Source: Gleimia hominis
Lineage (GTDB): Bacteria; Actinomycetota; Actinomycetes; Actinomycetales; Actinomycetaceae
NCBI RefSeq assembly: GCF_002871945.2
Contig: NZ_CP126963.1
Location: 1,612,001 to 1,676,000 of the forward strand
Length of the DNA: 64,000 nt
Reading direction: 5' to 3'
Of this stretch, positions 34,594-44,998 are shown piece after piece. The position numbers and the translations under genes were made by a program. Below the pieces are notes generated by a model, which was not told where the DNA came from, ran no database searches, and saw nothing but the letters and a program-made list of their open reading frames with translations. Numbering within the stretch: position 1 is the stretch's first letter; every line of letters begins with the position of its first letter.

Positions 34594-35106
34594 CTAGTGC
34601 GCAGCCTGGAGCTTTTCGATTGCGGCGATTGCCTGCTGTATTTCCGATTCTTTACTGCCGTCGACGTTCACCACTACGCCTCCCTCATCAGCCTCCAGGG
34701 GCTGCAGGGTTTCGAACTGGCTGCGCAGCAGTGAGGCGGGCATAAAGTGGTGGGGCCGCTCCTTCATCCGCTGCGCCAGAACCTCCTCGGTTCCCTCCAG
34801 GTGAATAAAGAATACGGGCACGTCGTCGCGCAACACGTCCCGATACGCACGTTTGAGCGCTGACGAAGACACGACGGTGGACTCGCCTGCCTCCGCCTTG
34901 TCTTTCATCCACGTGTTTATGGAACGTAGCCACGGCCAGCGATCCTCGTCATTTAAAGGTACGCCAGCGGACATTTTGTCAATATTTGCCTGAGGGTGGA
35001 ACTCATCTCCCTCTGCGAGCGTGTATCCCAGTTGATCGTGTATCGCCTCTGCAACAGTGGATTTGCCACTGCCAGCAACGCCCATCACAACTACGTGAAT
35101 GCTCAT
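34594..35106 (-). CDS. gntK: Gluconate kinase
   Basis: The 170-residue protein starts at ATG 35106 with AAGGAG 7 nt upstream; a start at 35160 would add residues without family support. The P-loop GVAGSGKST is at residues 8-16, EGDEFHPQANIDKMSAG and CSALKRAYRD-like SSSALKRAYRDVLR are typical of GntK. It makes 6-phosphogluconate from gluconate and ATP. Divergent from the FCD-type regulator. Confidence 0.93.
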   Translation of the reverse strand: MSIHVVVMGVAGSGKSTVAEAIHDQLGYTLAEGDEFHPQANIDKMSAGVPLNDEDRWPWLRSINTWMKDKAEAGESTVVSSSALKRAYRDVLRDDVPVFFIHLEGTEEVLAQRMKERPHHFMPASLLRSQFETLQPLEADEGGVVVNVDGSKESEIQQAIAAIEKLQAAH

Positions 35107-35194
35107 GCGTTCTCCTTCAACTTCGTCGTCGGTCCGGTAGCCACACGTAGGCCGCCACACCCGTTAGGTAGCACCTATCGATCAAATCGTAGTA

Positions 35195-35243
35195 CTTATT
35201 ATAAGCATGAGGGGACAAAATACCACCCGCATATAGAAATATG
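35195..35243. promoter_or_regulatory. Palindromes in the gntK/regulator divergent region
   Basis: CTTAT-T-ATAAG (35195-35205) and CATAT-AGAA-ATATG (35230-35243) lie between gntK and the FCD regulator. They are the most symmetric sites in the 168-bp gap and could be operators of that regulator. Confidence 0.35.
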
Positions 35244-35274
35244 TAAGAATTAGTGCGCGGGAGAGCGGGGAGCT

Positions 35275-35982
35275 ATGTTGGACAATCAGCAGCAAAGAGA
35301 GGCATTACTGTACGAACGCATCTGCACTACCTTGGCTGTGGAAATCCTCGATGGCGACTGGCCAGAGAAGACCGCGCTCACGCTAGAAGAAATCCAGCAC
35401 CGGTTCGGAATCTCCCGCACAGTGGCGCGCGAGGTTGCGAAACTACTCGAAGCGGTGAACGCCGTGACTGTTCGGCGTCGCGTCGGACTGGTGCCAAACC
35501 CGGTGCAGCAGTGGGACGCGTTGAACACGCAGGTAATTCAATGGAAACTTGCTTCCACCCACCGTAAACAACAACTGCTTGACCTGACTGAACTGCGGTT
35601 AGCGATCGAACCGGCTGCCGCCGCGTCGGCCGCGCAAGTGGCGCCTGCGCAAGTACGCGCCCTGATGCCCGTGCTGGCGGCGCAGCTGCGCCGCACCGGG
35701 GAAGCCGGTGAGCTCGATGAGTTCCACGTGCTCGACATCCAGTTCCACACCACCTTGTTGCGCCACTCTGGGAACGAACTGTTCTCTGCTTTCGCCGACG
35801 TGGTGGCCACCGTTTTGCGCGGCCGCGTGGAACTGCACATGTACCCGCAGCGTCCAAAACCAGAAGCGTTAGATGCGCATGAGGCCGTGGGCGCAGCCGT
35901 GTGGGAAGGCAAACCCGAGCAGGCGCGGATCGCGATGCGGCAAATAGTGGACGAAGTGGCGCACGCCCTGGACATACCCTAA
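35275..35982 (+). CDS. GntR-family regulator, FCD (FadR) subfamily
   Basis: The protein has 235 residues. The winged helix at about 10-75 (LEEIQHRFGISRTVAREVAKLLEA) is followed by an FCD ligand domain whose metal-site histidines lie in HVLDIQFHTTLLRHSGN and LDAHEAVGAAV. It diverges from gntK-gntT, so a gluconate-responsive repressor is the simplest reading. ATG at 35275 is preceded by a GGGGAG. Confidence 0.88.
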   Translation: MLDNQQQREALLYERICTTLAVEILDGDWPEKTALTLEEIQHRFGISRTVAREVAKLLEAVNAVTVRRRVGLVPNPVQQWDALNTQVIQWKLASTHRKQQLLDLTELRLAIEPAAAASAAQVAPAQVRALMPVLAAQLRRTGEAGELDEFHVLDIQFHTTLLRHSGNELFSAFADVVATVLRGRVELHMYPQRPKPEALDAHEAVGAAVWEGKPEQARIAMRQIVDEVAHALDIP

Positions 35983-36019
35983 AGGCCGGGGCTCGCTCGC
36001 TTGCCGCCCCGACCTTTAG
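35979..36019. terminator. Hairpin after the FCD regulator
   Basis: CTAAAGG-C-CGGGGC pairs with GCCCCG-A-CCTTTAG (14-nt arms, one mismatch). It begins in the regulator stop codon and lies 50 bp from the end of the convergent brnQ. Confidence 0.8.
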
Positions 36020-36068
36020 GTACCTTGCGCACCGAGCATTGACTAGCCCTGTGCCTCAAGAGACTGTT

Positions 36069-37472
36069 TTATAAGCCGCGTGCACCCTCCAGGATCGCGC
36101 CGTCAGATTCAGCCACGTCCTCAAACTCGTGCTTAATGCGCCCCTGGTACGCATCAAGAACCATGCCTGCAATGAGCGCCACCAGCGCGGGCATAACCCA
36201 AGCCATCTGCACCTGCCCCAGCGGAAGCATGTCCATGTAGTAGCGCAGGCCTTCAAAAGCTGGTAGCTCGGTTGAATACAGGGCCTCAAACGCAGAAATG
36301 AAGAACGCTACCCAAGCGGGAAGGCGATACGCCCACTTCAACTTTCCCGGCACCGGAATGTCCACCAAGCACACCACAATCACGCAGATCGCAGCTGGGT
36401 AAATGAACTGGTTGAGGGGCGCAACAACCTTGAGGATAGCCTCCAGACCCATATTTGCCAACAAGAGGGAAACCGCAATGTGCACGGCAACCATCTGCTT
36501 GTACCCAACGCGGGGGAACAGGGTGCGGAAATACTGAACGGAAGCCCCCACCAAACCGACTGCGGTGGTAAGGCACGCGAGCAAGGCGATGAGCCCAAAA
36601 ATCACTTGCCCACCGTGGCCGAACAAAGAAGACGCAGCGGTGGCAAGTGCTTGCGCCCCATTCGTCAGCCCCTGCCCGGCTACGCGGTTACCCAACAGGG
36701 TGAGCCCAATGTAAACGAGTGCCAGCAAGGTACCCGCGATCACTCCGGCTTTCGCAGTTCCCGAAAACACCTGCTGCTTCGTCTTGAAGCCGCGGTTGCG
36801 CAGCGACACGATAATTACGATGCCGAACACGAACGAGGCGAGCGCATCCATTGTGAAGTAGCCTTCGATTATGCCGGTGGGCATCGGATTGTCCGCAAAC
36901 TTAGCTGCCGGCGCCACCGCTGTGGACGGGAGCTTAAAGAACGCCGCCGAAATAAGTACGACCAGCAAAATCACCAGCGCAGGCGTGAGCCACGCTCCAA
37001 TGCGTTCCAACAATTCCGTGGGGTTAAGCACCATGAGGGTCACCACCGCGAAAAACACGAGCGTGTACACCGCCAGGCCAACGGCGTCCGCCGAAGTTAT
37101 GTCCGACGGCTGCCCACCAGAAGTGAGGAGGGGTTTAACCGACATTTCGTAACTGACGGTTGCCACCCGCGGAATCGCGTAGAGCATGCCGGTCGACAAG
37201 AAAACCGTGACGGTAAAAACTAGCCCGGGCACTCGCCCAATCCGATTCGCAATCCCCGTTATCCCATCTTGTGACGTTGCCACCGCAATCATGCCCAGCA
37301 CCGGCAGCAGCACGCCCGTGCACAGGAACCCAATCAGTGCCCACGACACGTTTGTACCGGCGTCCACCCCGATCATAATGGGGAAAATCAAGTTACCAGC
37401 ACCAAAGAACATGGCGAACAGCGCCAGGCCCGTGATGACTAACGTATAGGTTTTACTATCACGAAACTTCAT
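36069..37472 (-). CDS. brnQ: Branched-chain amino acid:cation symporter (LIVCS family)
   Basis: The 467-residue permease starts at ATG 37472 (MKFRDSKTYTLVITGLALFAMFFGAGNLIFP), the usual BrnQ N-terminus; a start at 37514 would add 14 atypical residues. About 12 helices are seen. FFGAGNLIFPIMIG is the family signature. It imports Leu/Ile/Val with Na+ or H+. It is monocistronic and has no evident link to haem synthesis. Confidence 0.92.
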   Translation of the reverse strand: MKFRDSKTYTLVITGLALFAMFFGAGNLIFPIMIGVDAGTNVSWALIGFLCTGVLLPVLGMIAVATSQDGITGIANRIGRVPGLVFTVTVFLSTGMLYAIPRVATVSYEMSVKPLLTSGGQPSDITSADAVGLAVYTLVFFAVVTLMVLNPTELLERIGAWLTPALVILLVVLISAAFFKLPSTAVAPAAKFADNPMPTGIIEGYFTMDALASFVFGIVIIVSLRNRGFKTKQQVFSGTAKAGVIAGTLLALVYIGLTLLGNRVAGQGLTNGAQALATAASSLFGHGGQVIFGLIALLACLTTAVGLVGASVQYFRTLFPRVGYKQMVAVHIAVSLLLANMGLEAILKVVAPLNQFIYPAAICVIVVCLVDIPVPGKLKWAYRLPAWVAFFISAFEALYSTELPAFEGLRYYMDMLPLGQVQMAWVMPALVALIAGMVLDAYQGRIKHEFEDVAESDGAILEGARGL

Positions 37473-37608
37473 TTGGGTACTCTCTTCTTCCAACCCGTTG
37501 ATGGTTCCATGCATCGTACCAACTTCCCTGATTTGCCCCGCAAAGCGTCTCTAATACTGGTATTCTGTTGGATTACCTTCTTTTTTATGCTTTTTGAGGC
37601 ACCGCGCT

Positions 37609-38421
37609 ATGCTGATGGGCATGCGCATTCCCCCAGCTTTGCCACCCACCGAACCAGGCCGGCCACACCCGGTGGGCGATAAGCAACCTTGGGACCGACA
37701 CGCACCTCAAAACGCGTTTGAACGCGCAACCGGTGAGTACGACCAGTACCGGCCGCGCTACCCGCAGTCCACGATCACTGCTCTGGCTAATCTCGCGGGC
37801 GACGGTGAGGTGTTGGACGTGGGGTGTGGCACGGGGATCCTCACCCGGCAGTTAATGGACGCGGCCCCAAACGCGCAGGTCAAGGGCGTGGAACCCGCTC
37901 GCGCGATGCGACAACAAGCATTGGAACGGGGGGTGAACTGCATTGACGCGACCGCGGAAGATACCCACCAGCCTGCGGCAAGCATAGACCTGGTTACGTT
38001 CGCTCAGTCTTGGCACTGGGTCGACGCCCAGGCCGCGAGCGCGGAACTGGCTCGGATCCTCAAACCAGACGGGGCCGTGGCGATACTTTTTAACCAGTTG
38101 GATGTGCGCATCGAGTGGGTGCACCGCCTCACGCGGATTATGCGGTCGGGGGATGTGCACAGGCCAGACACGCCCCCGAAACTGGGCCCGCAGTTTACCC
38201 GCCCCGAACTGACGGTGGACACGTTCACTGTGCGCATGCTACCAGAACCAATAATGGCGCTGGCCCGAACCCGCTCCAGCTACCTGCGGTCAACGCCACG
38301 CAACCGGGGGCGTATGCAAGACAACCTGCGCTGGTACTTGTTTGACCACCTGGGGTATGCCACCGAACAAACCGTGACGCTGCCGTACTACGCACTCACG
38401 TGGACGGCGGGTTTGCTCTAA
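37609..38421 (+). CDS. Class I SAM-dependent methyltransferase
   Basis: The Methyltransf_11-type protein has about 270 residues. SAM motif I is VLDVGCGTGILT, post-I is VKGVEPARAMRQQA, and the WHWVDAQAASAELARILKPDG segment is typical of the small-molecule/ubiquinone-like group. The N-terminal AFERATGEYDQYRPRYP is shared by this subfamily. Start 37609 is chosen for its GAGG; ATGs at 37615 and 37621 are alternatives. The substrate is unknown. It is co-oriented with hemL 130 bp downstream. Confidence 0.85.
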   Translation: MLMGMRIPPALPPTEPGRPHPVGDKQPWDRHAPQNAFERATGEYDQYRPRYPQSTITALANLAGDGEVLDVGCGTGILTRQLMDAAPNAQVKGVEPARAMRQQALERGVNCIDATAEDTHQPAASIDLVTFAQSWHWVDAQAASAELARILKPDGAVAILFNQLDVRIEWVHRLTRIMRSGDVHRPDTPPKLGPQFTRPELTVDTFTVRMLPEPIMALARTRSSYLRSTPRNRGRMQDNLRWYLFDHLGYATEQTVTLPYYALTWTAGLL

Positions 38422-38550
38422 ACGCCAGCTTCTGGCAACCACGCGTTTACTCGTGGGCAGCAGCGCGTTTGCGTCTGTGAGCGGCGGAGTTTGCGGTAGT
38501 TTTTACGGGTGTTTCTGCGGTAGGTGCGGCGCCTACATTAGACTGATCCC

Positions 38551-39942
38551 ATGGTTGAAACACATTTTGATTCGGACGAAACCCCCACTGCGTCAACGCA
38601 GTTGTCGAACAAAGAACTGTTCGAAGCCGCTAAAACTGTGATTCCCGGGGGTGTGGACTCCCCGGTTCGTGCCTACGGCAACGTGGGGGGTGTACCGCGT
38701 TTCATTGAATCCGCGGGGCAAGCCCTGGTCCGCGATGTGGAAGGGCAAGTGTACGTCGACCTCGTTGGGTCGTGGGGGCCGGCTCTGCTGGGACACTGCC
38801 ACCCAGAAGTAGTGGAGGCCGTGAAAAAAGCCGCCGAGGCAGGGTTGAGTTTTGGCGCGCCCACCGCCTCTGAAACCCGTTTGGCGCAGGCCGTGCAAGA
38901 GCGCGTTCCGTGCGCAGAGAAACTCCGGTTTGTTTCCACCGGTACGGAAGCCACGATGACGGCTATCCGCCTGGCGCGCGGCGCTACAAACCGCGACCTA
39001 CTCGTAAAATTCGCTGGCTGCTACCACGGGCATTCAGATTCACTGCTTGCCGAAGCTGGTTCGGGAGTGGCCACGGCAGGGTTGCCTGGTTCAGCTGGCG
39101 TCACCGAAGGCACTAGCAAAGACACCATCGTAATTCCCTACGGTGACACCGAGGCCCTCCGCGCCGTTTTTGAACAGCGCGGCAACGAAATCGCCGCGGT
39201 TATTACTGAAGCCGCGCCCGCGAACATGGGGGTCATTACCCCACCCGAGGGATTCAACCAGGCGATCCGCGAAATCACCTCCGAGCACGGGGCCCTCATG
39301 ATTTTTGACGAGGTCCTAACTGGCTTCCGCGTCTCCCCCTCCGGATATTGGGGGTACGAAGCGCTGGGTGAGAAAGCGGCGACGAACCCCTCCTGTTCAA
39401 TCGCGGCGTACACCCCGGACATCTTCACGTTCGGCAAAGTGATTGGTGGCGGAATGCCCCTGGCGGCCGTGGGTGGGCGCGCAGAATATATGGATTTACT
39501 CGCTCCCCTCGGGCCCGTGTACCAGGCCGGGACCCTGTCGGGCAACCCCCTGGCGACCGCGGCGGGGCTCGCCACGTTAGAGCTTGCCACCCCCCTCATG
39601 TACGAACGGATAAACTCCGTCTCTTCCGTGCTGCGTTCGAACCTCGCGCAAACACTGCAAGCCGAAGGGGTTCCATTTACAATCAACAACGCGGGGAACC
39701 TGTTCTCGCTATTCTTGGGGGAAGGCCCTGCCGAACACGGCGTGCATAACTACGAGCAAGCCAAAGCGCAGAACACGGACGCGTACCGCGCGTTCTTCCA
39801 CGCCATGCTGGACGAGGGCATCTACCTCCCACCCTCCCCGTTCGAAGCCTGGTTCGTGTCCAGTGCGCACACGGACGAGAACGTGGGGGCGATCCTAGAC
39901 GCGTTCGGCCCAGCTGCTCGCGCCGCCGCGCAAGCACTATAA
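38551..39942 (+). CDS. hemL: Glutamate-1-semialdehyde 2,1-aminomutase
   Basis: The 463-residue PLP enzyme makes 5-aminolevulinate. VIPGGVDSPVRAYGNVGG is the family N-terminal signature; Lys296 in TFGKVIGGGMP binds PLP; FDEVLTGFR and YQAGTLSGNPLA follow. It completes the C5 route begun by HemA, although it is 6 kb from the rest of the haem genes, separated by gluconate and brnQ genes. About 20 extra N-terminal residues and a short insert (TDENVGAILDA region normal) cause little length change. Confidence 0.95.
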   Translation: MVETHFDSDETPTASTQLSNKELFEAAKTVIPGGVDSPVRAYGNVGGVPRFIESAGQALVRDVEGQVYVDLVGSWGPALLGHCHPEVVEAVKKAAEAGLSFGAPTASETRLAQAVQERVPCAEKLRFVSTGTEATMTAIRLARGATNRDLLVKFAGCYHGHSDSLLAEAGSGVATAGLPGSAGVTEGTSKDTIVIPYGDTEALRAVFEQRGNEIAAVITEAAPANMGVITPPEGFNQAIREITSEHGALMIFDEVLTGFRVSPSGYWGYEALGEKAATNPSCSIAAYTPDIFTFGKVIGGGMPLAAVGGRAEYMDLLAPLGPVYQAGTLSGNPLATAAGLATLELATPLMYERINSVSSVLRSNLAQTLQAEGVPFTINNAGNLFSLFLGEGPAEHGVHNYEQAKAQNTDAYRAFFHAMLDEGIYLPPSPFEAWFVSSAHTDENVGAILDAFGPAARAAAQAL

Positions 39943-40021
39943 GCACTACCCGGGGGCCATAAGACCACGCGAATGCGGGTTTAGATTTATGCTGATTTAG
40001 GATCGATATTCGTATATCCTC

Positions 40022-40053
40022 CAATTGTTTACAAGATCAATTGTTAACAAAAT
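40022..40053 (+). promoter_or_regulatory. Two tandem 16-bp sites upstream of pntA
   Basis: CAATTGTTTACAAGAT and CAATTGTTAACAAAAT lie head to tail with 14 of 16 bases identical. Each contains a TTGTTnACAA palindrome. They are 23-54 bp before the GTG start, and could be operators for a redox-sensing regulator such as Rex, whose half-sites are TTGT/ACAA. That link is inference. Confidence 0.5.
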
Positions 40054-40075
40054 GTGAAACTTCGAAGGAGACGTC

Positions 40076-41626
40076 GTGCGCATAGGTGTGCCCAATGAGG
40101 GGACGGAGCGTCGTTTAGTTGCGTCCACACCCAAATCGGTGGGGAACCTAATTAAGTTAGGTTACGAAGTGACGGTGGAATCCGGTGCTGGGGAGTGTTC
40201 CCACTACCCGGATTACCAGTTTGAGGACGCGGGCGCGCACATCGGTGACGCCCCCTCCGCATGGGGAGCAGACATCGTCCTGTCCGTTGGCACGCCCACC
40301 ACCGAGCAGTTGGACCTCATGAAAGAAGGGGCCACGCTGATCGCTCAACTTGCCCCCGCCCGCAATGAAGACCTGGCCGATAGCCTGGCGGAACGCAAGA
40401 TCACTGCGCTCGCAATGGATACGGTGCCGCGCATTTCGCGGGCCCAGTCGATGGATGTGCTGTCGTCTCAAGCGAACGTGGCTGGTTACCGGGCGGTGAT
40501 TGAAGCCGCGAGCGTTTTTGGCCACCTGTTCACTGGCCAGGTCACGGCAGCTGGGAAGATGCCTCCGGCACGCGTGTACGTAATTGGTGCGGGCGTGGCT
40601 GGTCTGGCAGCAATCGGTACCGCTAACTCAATGGGCGCGCAAGTGTACGCCACTGACGTGCGTCCGGAAGTGGCGGAACAAGTCGAATCCATGGGCGCAA
40701 CATTCGTGCCGATTCCCGTGGCGCAGCAAGAATCCACAGATGGATACGCTAAAGAACTGTCCCAAGACGACCTAGATGCGGCGCAGAAACTGTACACGCA
40801 GCAGGCGGCGCAGGCAGACATTGTAATCACCACGGCGAACGTACCGGGCCGCAAATCCCCCGTGCTGCTCACCCGCAGCGCAGTGGAGCAGATGAAACCC
40901 GGTAGCGTCGTCGTCGATATGGCGGCGGCAAACGGGGGTAACTGCGAACTCACTGAAGCCGGAAGAGTCACCACCACGGACAGCGGGGTGCTGATCGTCG
41001 GCTACACGGACCTTCCCGCTCGCCTGCCCGCCCAGTCCTCCCAGTTGTATGGGCAGAACGTGGTGAACCTGTTGAAACTACTCACTCCCAATAAGGATGG
41101 GCAGCTGAACTTAGATTTGGATGACGAGGTGGTGCGCGCCATTACCGTTACCCACCGCGGCGACATCCTGTGGCCACCGCCGCCCATCAAAGTGTCTGCG
41201 GCCCGCCCGACTCCGGCTGCGAAACCAGATCCGGCGGCAGAGGCAAAGCAGAAAGCTGAACAGTCCCGCAAGGCAGCCGCGAAGAAGCGCCACCGGATTC
41301 TCGGCGGTGGCCTCGCCGCCCTGGTGCTGGCCGCGCTCGTGCTGGCCTCCCCCACCGCAGTGATTGGCCACTACATGGTGCTCGCACTCGCGGTGGTGGT
41401 TGGGTTCTACGTGATCACAAACGTCACGCACTCACTGCACACGCCCCTCATGTCTGTTACGAACGCGATCTCCGGGATCATCCTGGTGGGCGCTATTTTG
41501 CAAGTCGGCTCCGCAAACCTCCTGGTGTCTGCCCTGTCGGTAGTTGCCATCATGGTTGCGTCCATTAACATCTTCGGCGGATTCACGGTCACCCACCGGA
41601 TGCTCGCCATGTTCAAGAAGGATTAG
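40076..41626 (+). CDS. pntA: NAD(P) transhydrogenase, alpha subunit
   Basis: The 516-residue protein starts at GTG 40076 with GAAGGAG upstream. Domain I binds NAD(H) ([48 protein letters not shown]). An Ala/Lys linker at about 370-405 leads to three or four C-terminal membrane helices ([30 protein letters not shown]). It is the single-chain alpha form, not the split alpha1/alpha2 form. With PntB it uses the proton gradient to make NADPH. Confidence 0.96.
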   Translation: MRIGVPNEGTERRLVASTPKSVGNLIKLGYEVTVESGAGECSHYPDYQFEDAGAHIGDAPSAWGADIVLSVGTPTTEQLDLMKEGATLIAQLAPARNEDLADSLAERKITALAMDTVPRISRAQSMDVLSSQANVAGYRAVIEAASVFGHLFTGQVTAAGKMPPARVYVIGAGVAGLAAIGTANSMGAQVYATDVRPEVAEQVESMGATFVPIPVAQQESTDGYAKELSQDDLDAAQKLYTQQAAQADIVITTANVPGRKSPVLLTRSAVEQMKPGSVVVDMAAANGGNCELTEAGRVTTTDSGVLIVGYTDLPARLPAQSSQLYGQNVVNLLKLLTPNKDGQLNLDLDDEVVRAITVTHRGDILWPPPPIKVSAARPTPAAKPDPAAEAKQKAEQSRKAAAKKRHRILGGGLAALVLAALVLASPTAVIGHYMVLALAVVVGFYVITNVTHSLHTPLMSVTNAISGIILVGAILQVGSANLLVSALSVVAIMVASINIFGGFTVTHRMLAMFKKD

Positions 41627-41631
41627 GCCCC

Positions 41632-43053
41632 ATGCTCGGAATTGGACTGAACTCGATTGTTGCACTGGCCTACATTGCGGCCGCACTACTATTCATATAC
41701 GCGCTAGCGGGCCTGTCTAACCAAGAGACCGCGCAAAAAGGTAACAACGCCGGGGTGATCGGCATGACCATCGCGGTGGCCGCTACAATCGCACTGGCGC
41801 TAACCTCGCATCCAGACCGGGGCGTACTAGTTACCGCAATTTTGATTGCCGTCGCGATGGCGGCAGGCGCAGTGATCGGCATTATCCGAGCCAAACGGGT
41901 TGAGATGACGGGGATGCCCGAACTCATCGCTCTGCTGCACTCATTCGTTGGTTTAGCCGCAGTGCTCGTTGGGTACAACTCTTATTTGGCGCCAGACCGG
42001 GCGTCCGCTGCCCTGGGTGGCTTCCACCTGGGGGAAGTATTCCTCGGGGTCTTTATTGGTGCCGTCACGTTCACCGGCTCTATTATCGCGTACCTGAAGC
42101 TATCTGGGAAGATGAAGGGCGCGCCCCTGACTCTGCCGGGGCGGAACCTGCTTAACCTCGCGGCGATCATCATCTCGGTCGTGCTGATGGTGTTCTTTGT
42201 GCGCCAAGACGGCGTAACCGGTTTGGGAATCACCCTGCTGGTAGTTATGACGATAATCGCGCTTGCGCTCGGCTTGCACCTGGTGGCAGCTATCGGCGGT
42301 GGGGACATGCCGGTGGTTGTGTCGATGCTGAACTCGTACTCCGGGTGGGCTGCCGCAGCCGCTGGGTTCATGCTGGGCAACGACCTGCTGATTATCACGG
42401 GGGCCCTGGTTGGTTCCTCGGGTGCGTACCTGTCTTACATCATGTGTAAAGCCATGAACCGCTCGTTCGTGTCCGTCATTTTAGGTGGGTTTGGTTCCGA
42501 TGGCGCAGTCGCATCCAAAGATGAGGAACAGGGTGAGCACCGCGAGATCACAGCGAGTGAAACCGCGCAACTACTGAAAGACGCCTCGAAGGTTATGATC
42601 ACACCCGGTTACGGCATGGCGGTGGCGCAGGCACAGTACCCCGTTGCAGATCTGACGAATCGTTTGCGCGCATCCGGGGTGGACGTGGAGTTTGGGATCC
42701 ACCCGGTAGCTGGGCGCCTGCCTGGACACATGAACGTGCTTTTGGCAGAAGCGAAAGTACCGTACGACATCGTTAAAGAAATGGATGAGGTTAACGACGA
42801 CTTCGGTGACGTCGACGTCGTGCTCGTGATCGGCGCAAACGACACGGTTAACCCCGCTGCGGAAGAACCGGGCTCCCCAATTGCGGGAATGCCGGTGCTG
42901 CGCGTGTGGGAGGCCGCGAACGTGGTCGTATTTAAACGCTCCATGGCTACCGGTTATGCCGGCGTGCAGAACCCACTGTTCTTTAAAGACAACACCCAGA
43001 TGTTGTTCGGCGACGCAAAGGCTTCGGTGGAGGCAATAATTTCCGCACTGTAG
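41632..43053 (+). CDS. pntB: NAD(P) transhydrogenase, beta subunit
   Basis: The 473-residue protein has nine or so membrane helices in residues 1-265, then the NADP(H)-binding domain [53 protein letters not shown] and [16 protein letters not shown]. It starts 5 nt after pntA, so the two are one transcript and form the proton channel together. Confidence 0.97.
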   Translation: MLGIGLNSIVALAYIAAALLFIYALAGLSNQETAQKGNNAGVIGMTIAVAATIALALTSHPDRGVLVTAILIAVAMAAGAVIGIIRAKRVEMTGMPELIALLHSFVGLAAVLVGYNSYLAPDRASAALGGFHLGEVFLGVFIGAVTFTGSIIAYLKLSGKMKGAPLTLPGRNLLNLAAIIISVVLMVFFVRQDGVTGLGITLLVVMTIIALALGLHLVAAIGGGDMPVVVSMLNSYSGWAAAAAGFMLGNDLLIITGALVGSSGAYLSYIMCKAMNRSFVSVILGGFGSDGAVASKDEEQGEHREITASETAQLLKDASKVMITPGYGMAVAQAQYPVADLTNRLRASGVDVEFGIHPVAGRLPGHMNVLLAEAKVPYDIVKEMDEVNDDFGDVDVVLVIGANDTVNPAAEEPGSPIAGMPVLRVWEAANVVVFKRSMATGYAGVQNPLFFKDNTQMLFGDAKASVEAIISAL

Positions 43054-43258
43054 GCAGCGCGTTCACTCCACTCGCTAGATGGTGAACCAGCGCCGGATTA
43101 CGGGGGCATAATATTCTGCAACTCACACGGTTATATCACTTCGCTGAACGTTTTCTTCTCACTTAGTAAGACTTCTTTCTGAGGGCAATATCGCTTTGGT
43201 AGAGTCCACAGTTACACAACGACCTATCCCCAACAGTTGTGCGAGCGAAGGAAGAATA

Positions 43259-44890
43259 ATGAACCTGAAAAGAATGGCAGCTCTTGCTGCTACGGCCGCT
43301 CTGGCCCTCACAACCGCTGCGTGCGGATCCGGTGGGGACAACGAGTCTGGCGACTCGGGAGCAACCGGTGGTTCCAACTACGTGACCTTAAACGGAACGG
43401 AACCGCAGAGCCTACTGATCCCCTCCGCCACCAATGAAGTGGGTGGCGGACGAATTATCGACATGGTGTTCGCAGGCCTTGTCTACTATGACGAAAAAGG
43501 CGAGGCGCACAATGAGATCGCGGAATCCATTGATGCGAACGGCGACTCCACAAAGTTCGACATCAAGCTCAAGAAAGGCTTGAAGTTCTCCGACGACACG
43601 GAAGTGAAGGCCGACAACTTCATTAAAGCTTGGAATGACGCGGGTAAGCTGTCGAATGCACGCCTATCTGGCGCATTCATGGAACCGATCAAGGGGTACT
43701 CCGACAAAGAGGATTCCGAACTGACCGGGTTGAAGAAGGTGGACGATTACCACTTCACCGTGGAACTAAACCAACCGACTGCCGACTTCCCACTGCGCTT
43801 AGGCTACTCCGCGTTCGCTCCCCTACCTGATTCCGCGTTCGACAACGACGGCAAGGTAACGGACGAGTTCGGAGAGAATCCCGTTGGGTACGGACCCTAC
43901 AAAATGAAAGAAGAGGGCGCTTGGGAGCACAATGTGCAAGCCACCCTGGTGCCGAACCCGAACTATCAGGGGGACCGCAAACCTCAAAACGATGGGTTGG
44001 TATACAAGTTCTACACGAAAATGAATGCCGCTTACGCGGATGTACTTGCCGACAACCTGGACGTGCTTGATGCTGTAGACGAGTCCGCGTTCGCCACCTA
44101 TGAGCAGGACGTGGCCGGCCGGTTCTCTAACAAGCCGGTCGCAACGTCGCAAAGCTTTTCCATCCCCTACATTGAACACTTCCAAGACGATGAGGAGGGG
44201 CGTTTGCGGCGCCAAGCTATTTCCATGGCGATTGACCGCGACGAAATTACGTCCACGGTATTCCACAAGACCCGCACGCCCGCTAAAGACTTCTCCGCTC
44301 CCGTTATCAACGGTTACACGGATAAACTAAAGGGCAATGAAGTTCTCCAGTTCAACCCGGAAAAGGCTAAAGAACTGTGGCAGAAGGCCGATGAAATCGC
44401 GAAGTTCTCTGGCACTTTTGAGATTGCTTACAACGCGGATGGGGGCCACCAGGGGTGGGCGGATGCCGTGTCGAACTCGATTAAGAACACGCTCGGCATT
44501 AACGCGCAGGGGAAGTCTTACCCAGACTTTAAGTCACTGCGCACCGAGATTACGGACCGCACTATTAAGACCGCGTTCCGCACCGGTTGGCAGGCGGATT
44601 ACCCGGGCTTGTCAAACTTCCTCACACCAATTTTTAAAACCAATGGAAGTGCGAACGACGTGGATTATTCGAATCCCGAGTTCGACAAGCTTCTGAACGA
44701 AGGGGACTCGGCCACGTCGGTTGACGACGCGAACCAGAAGTACCAGCAGGCGGAAGAGATCCTCTTGCAGGAACTCCCCTCAATCCCCACGTGGTACGAC
44801 AACTCAGTTGGCGCCTGGTCAACTAACGTCGACAACGTCGTATTCAACTGGCAGGGCGTGCCGGAAGCTTACAAGATCGTGAAGAAATAG
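43259..44890 (+). CDS. oppA: Oligopeptide ABC transporter substrate-binding lipoprotein
   Basis: The 543-residue SBP_bac_5 protein starts at ATG 43259. A lipoprotein signal ends at LTTAAC, with Cys22 as lipidation site. GTEPQSLLIPSATNEVGGGRI and the YDEKGEAHNEIAESI regions match family 5 peptide-binding proteins. It is bound to the outer face of the membrane and delivers peptides to OppBC. A hairpin between it and oppB probably favours higher oppA expression. Confidence 0.92.
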   Translation: MNLKRMAALAATAALALTTAACGSGGDNESGDSGATGGSNYVTLNGTEPQSLLIPSATNEVGGGRIIDMVFAGLVYYDEKGEAHNEIAESIDANGDSTKFDIKLKKGLKFSDDTEVKADNFIKAWNDAGKLSNARLSGAFMEPIKGYSDKEDSELTGLKKVDDYHFTVELNQPTADFPLRLGYSAFAPLPDSAFDNDGKVTDEFGENPVGYGPYKMKEEGAWEHNVQATLVPNPNYQGDRKPQNDGLVYKFYTKMNAAYADVLADNLDVLDAVDESAFATYEQDVAGRFSNKPVATSQSFSIPYIEHFQDDEEGRLRRQAISMAIDRDEITSTVFHKTRTPAKDFSAPVINGYTDKLKGNEVLQFNPEKAKELWQKADEIAKFSGTFEIAYNADGGHQGWADAVSNSIKNTLGINAQGKSYPDFKSLRTEITDRTIKTAFRTGWQADYPGLSNFLTPIFKTNGSANDVDYSNPEFDKLLNEGDSATSVDDANQKYQQAEEILLQELPSIPTWYDNSVGAWSTNVDNVVFNWQGVPEAYKIVKK

Positions 44891-44915
44891 CGGTTCTGTA
44901 CCGTCTTTAAACACT

Positions 44916-44954
44916 GGGGGCGGCCAACTTGGCTCTTGCGAGCGGGCCGCCCCC
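44916..44954 (+). terminator. Intercistronic hairpin between oppA and oppB
   Basis: GGGGGCGGCC and GGCCGCCCCC (10-bp perfect arms) surround a 19-nt loop, 25 nt after the oppA stop. It fits a partial terminator or 3' stabiliser. Confidence 0.7.
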
Positions 44955-44998
44955 ACGTGTACACATTTTTTGTTTTCTACTTATTCAAAGGAAGTTCG

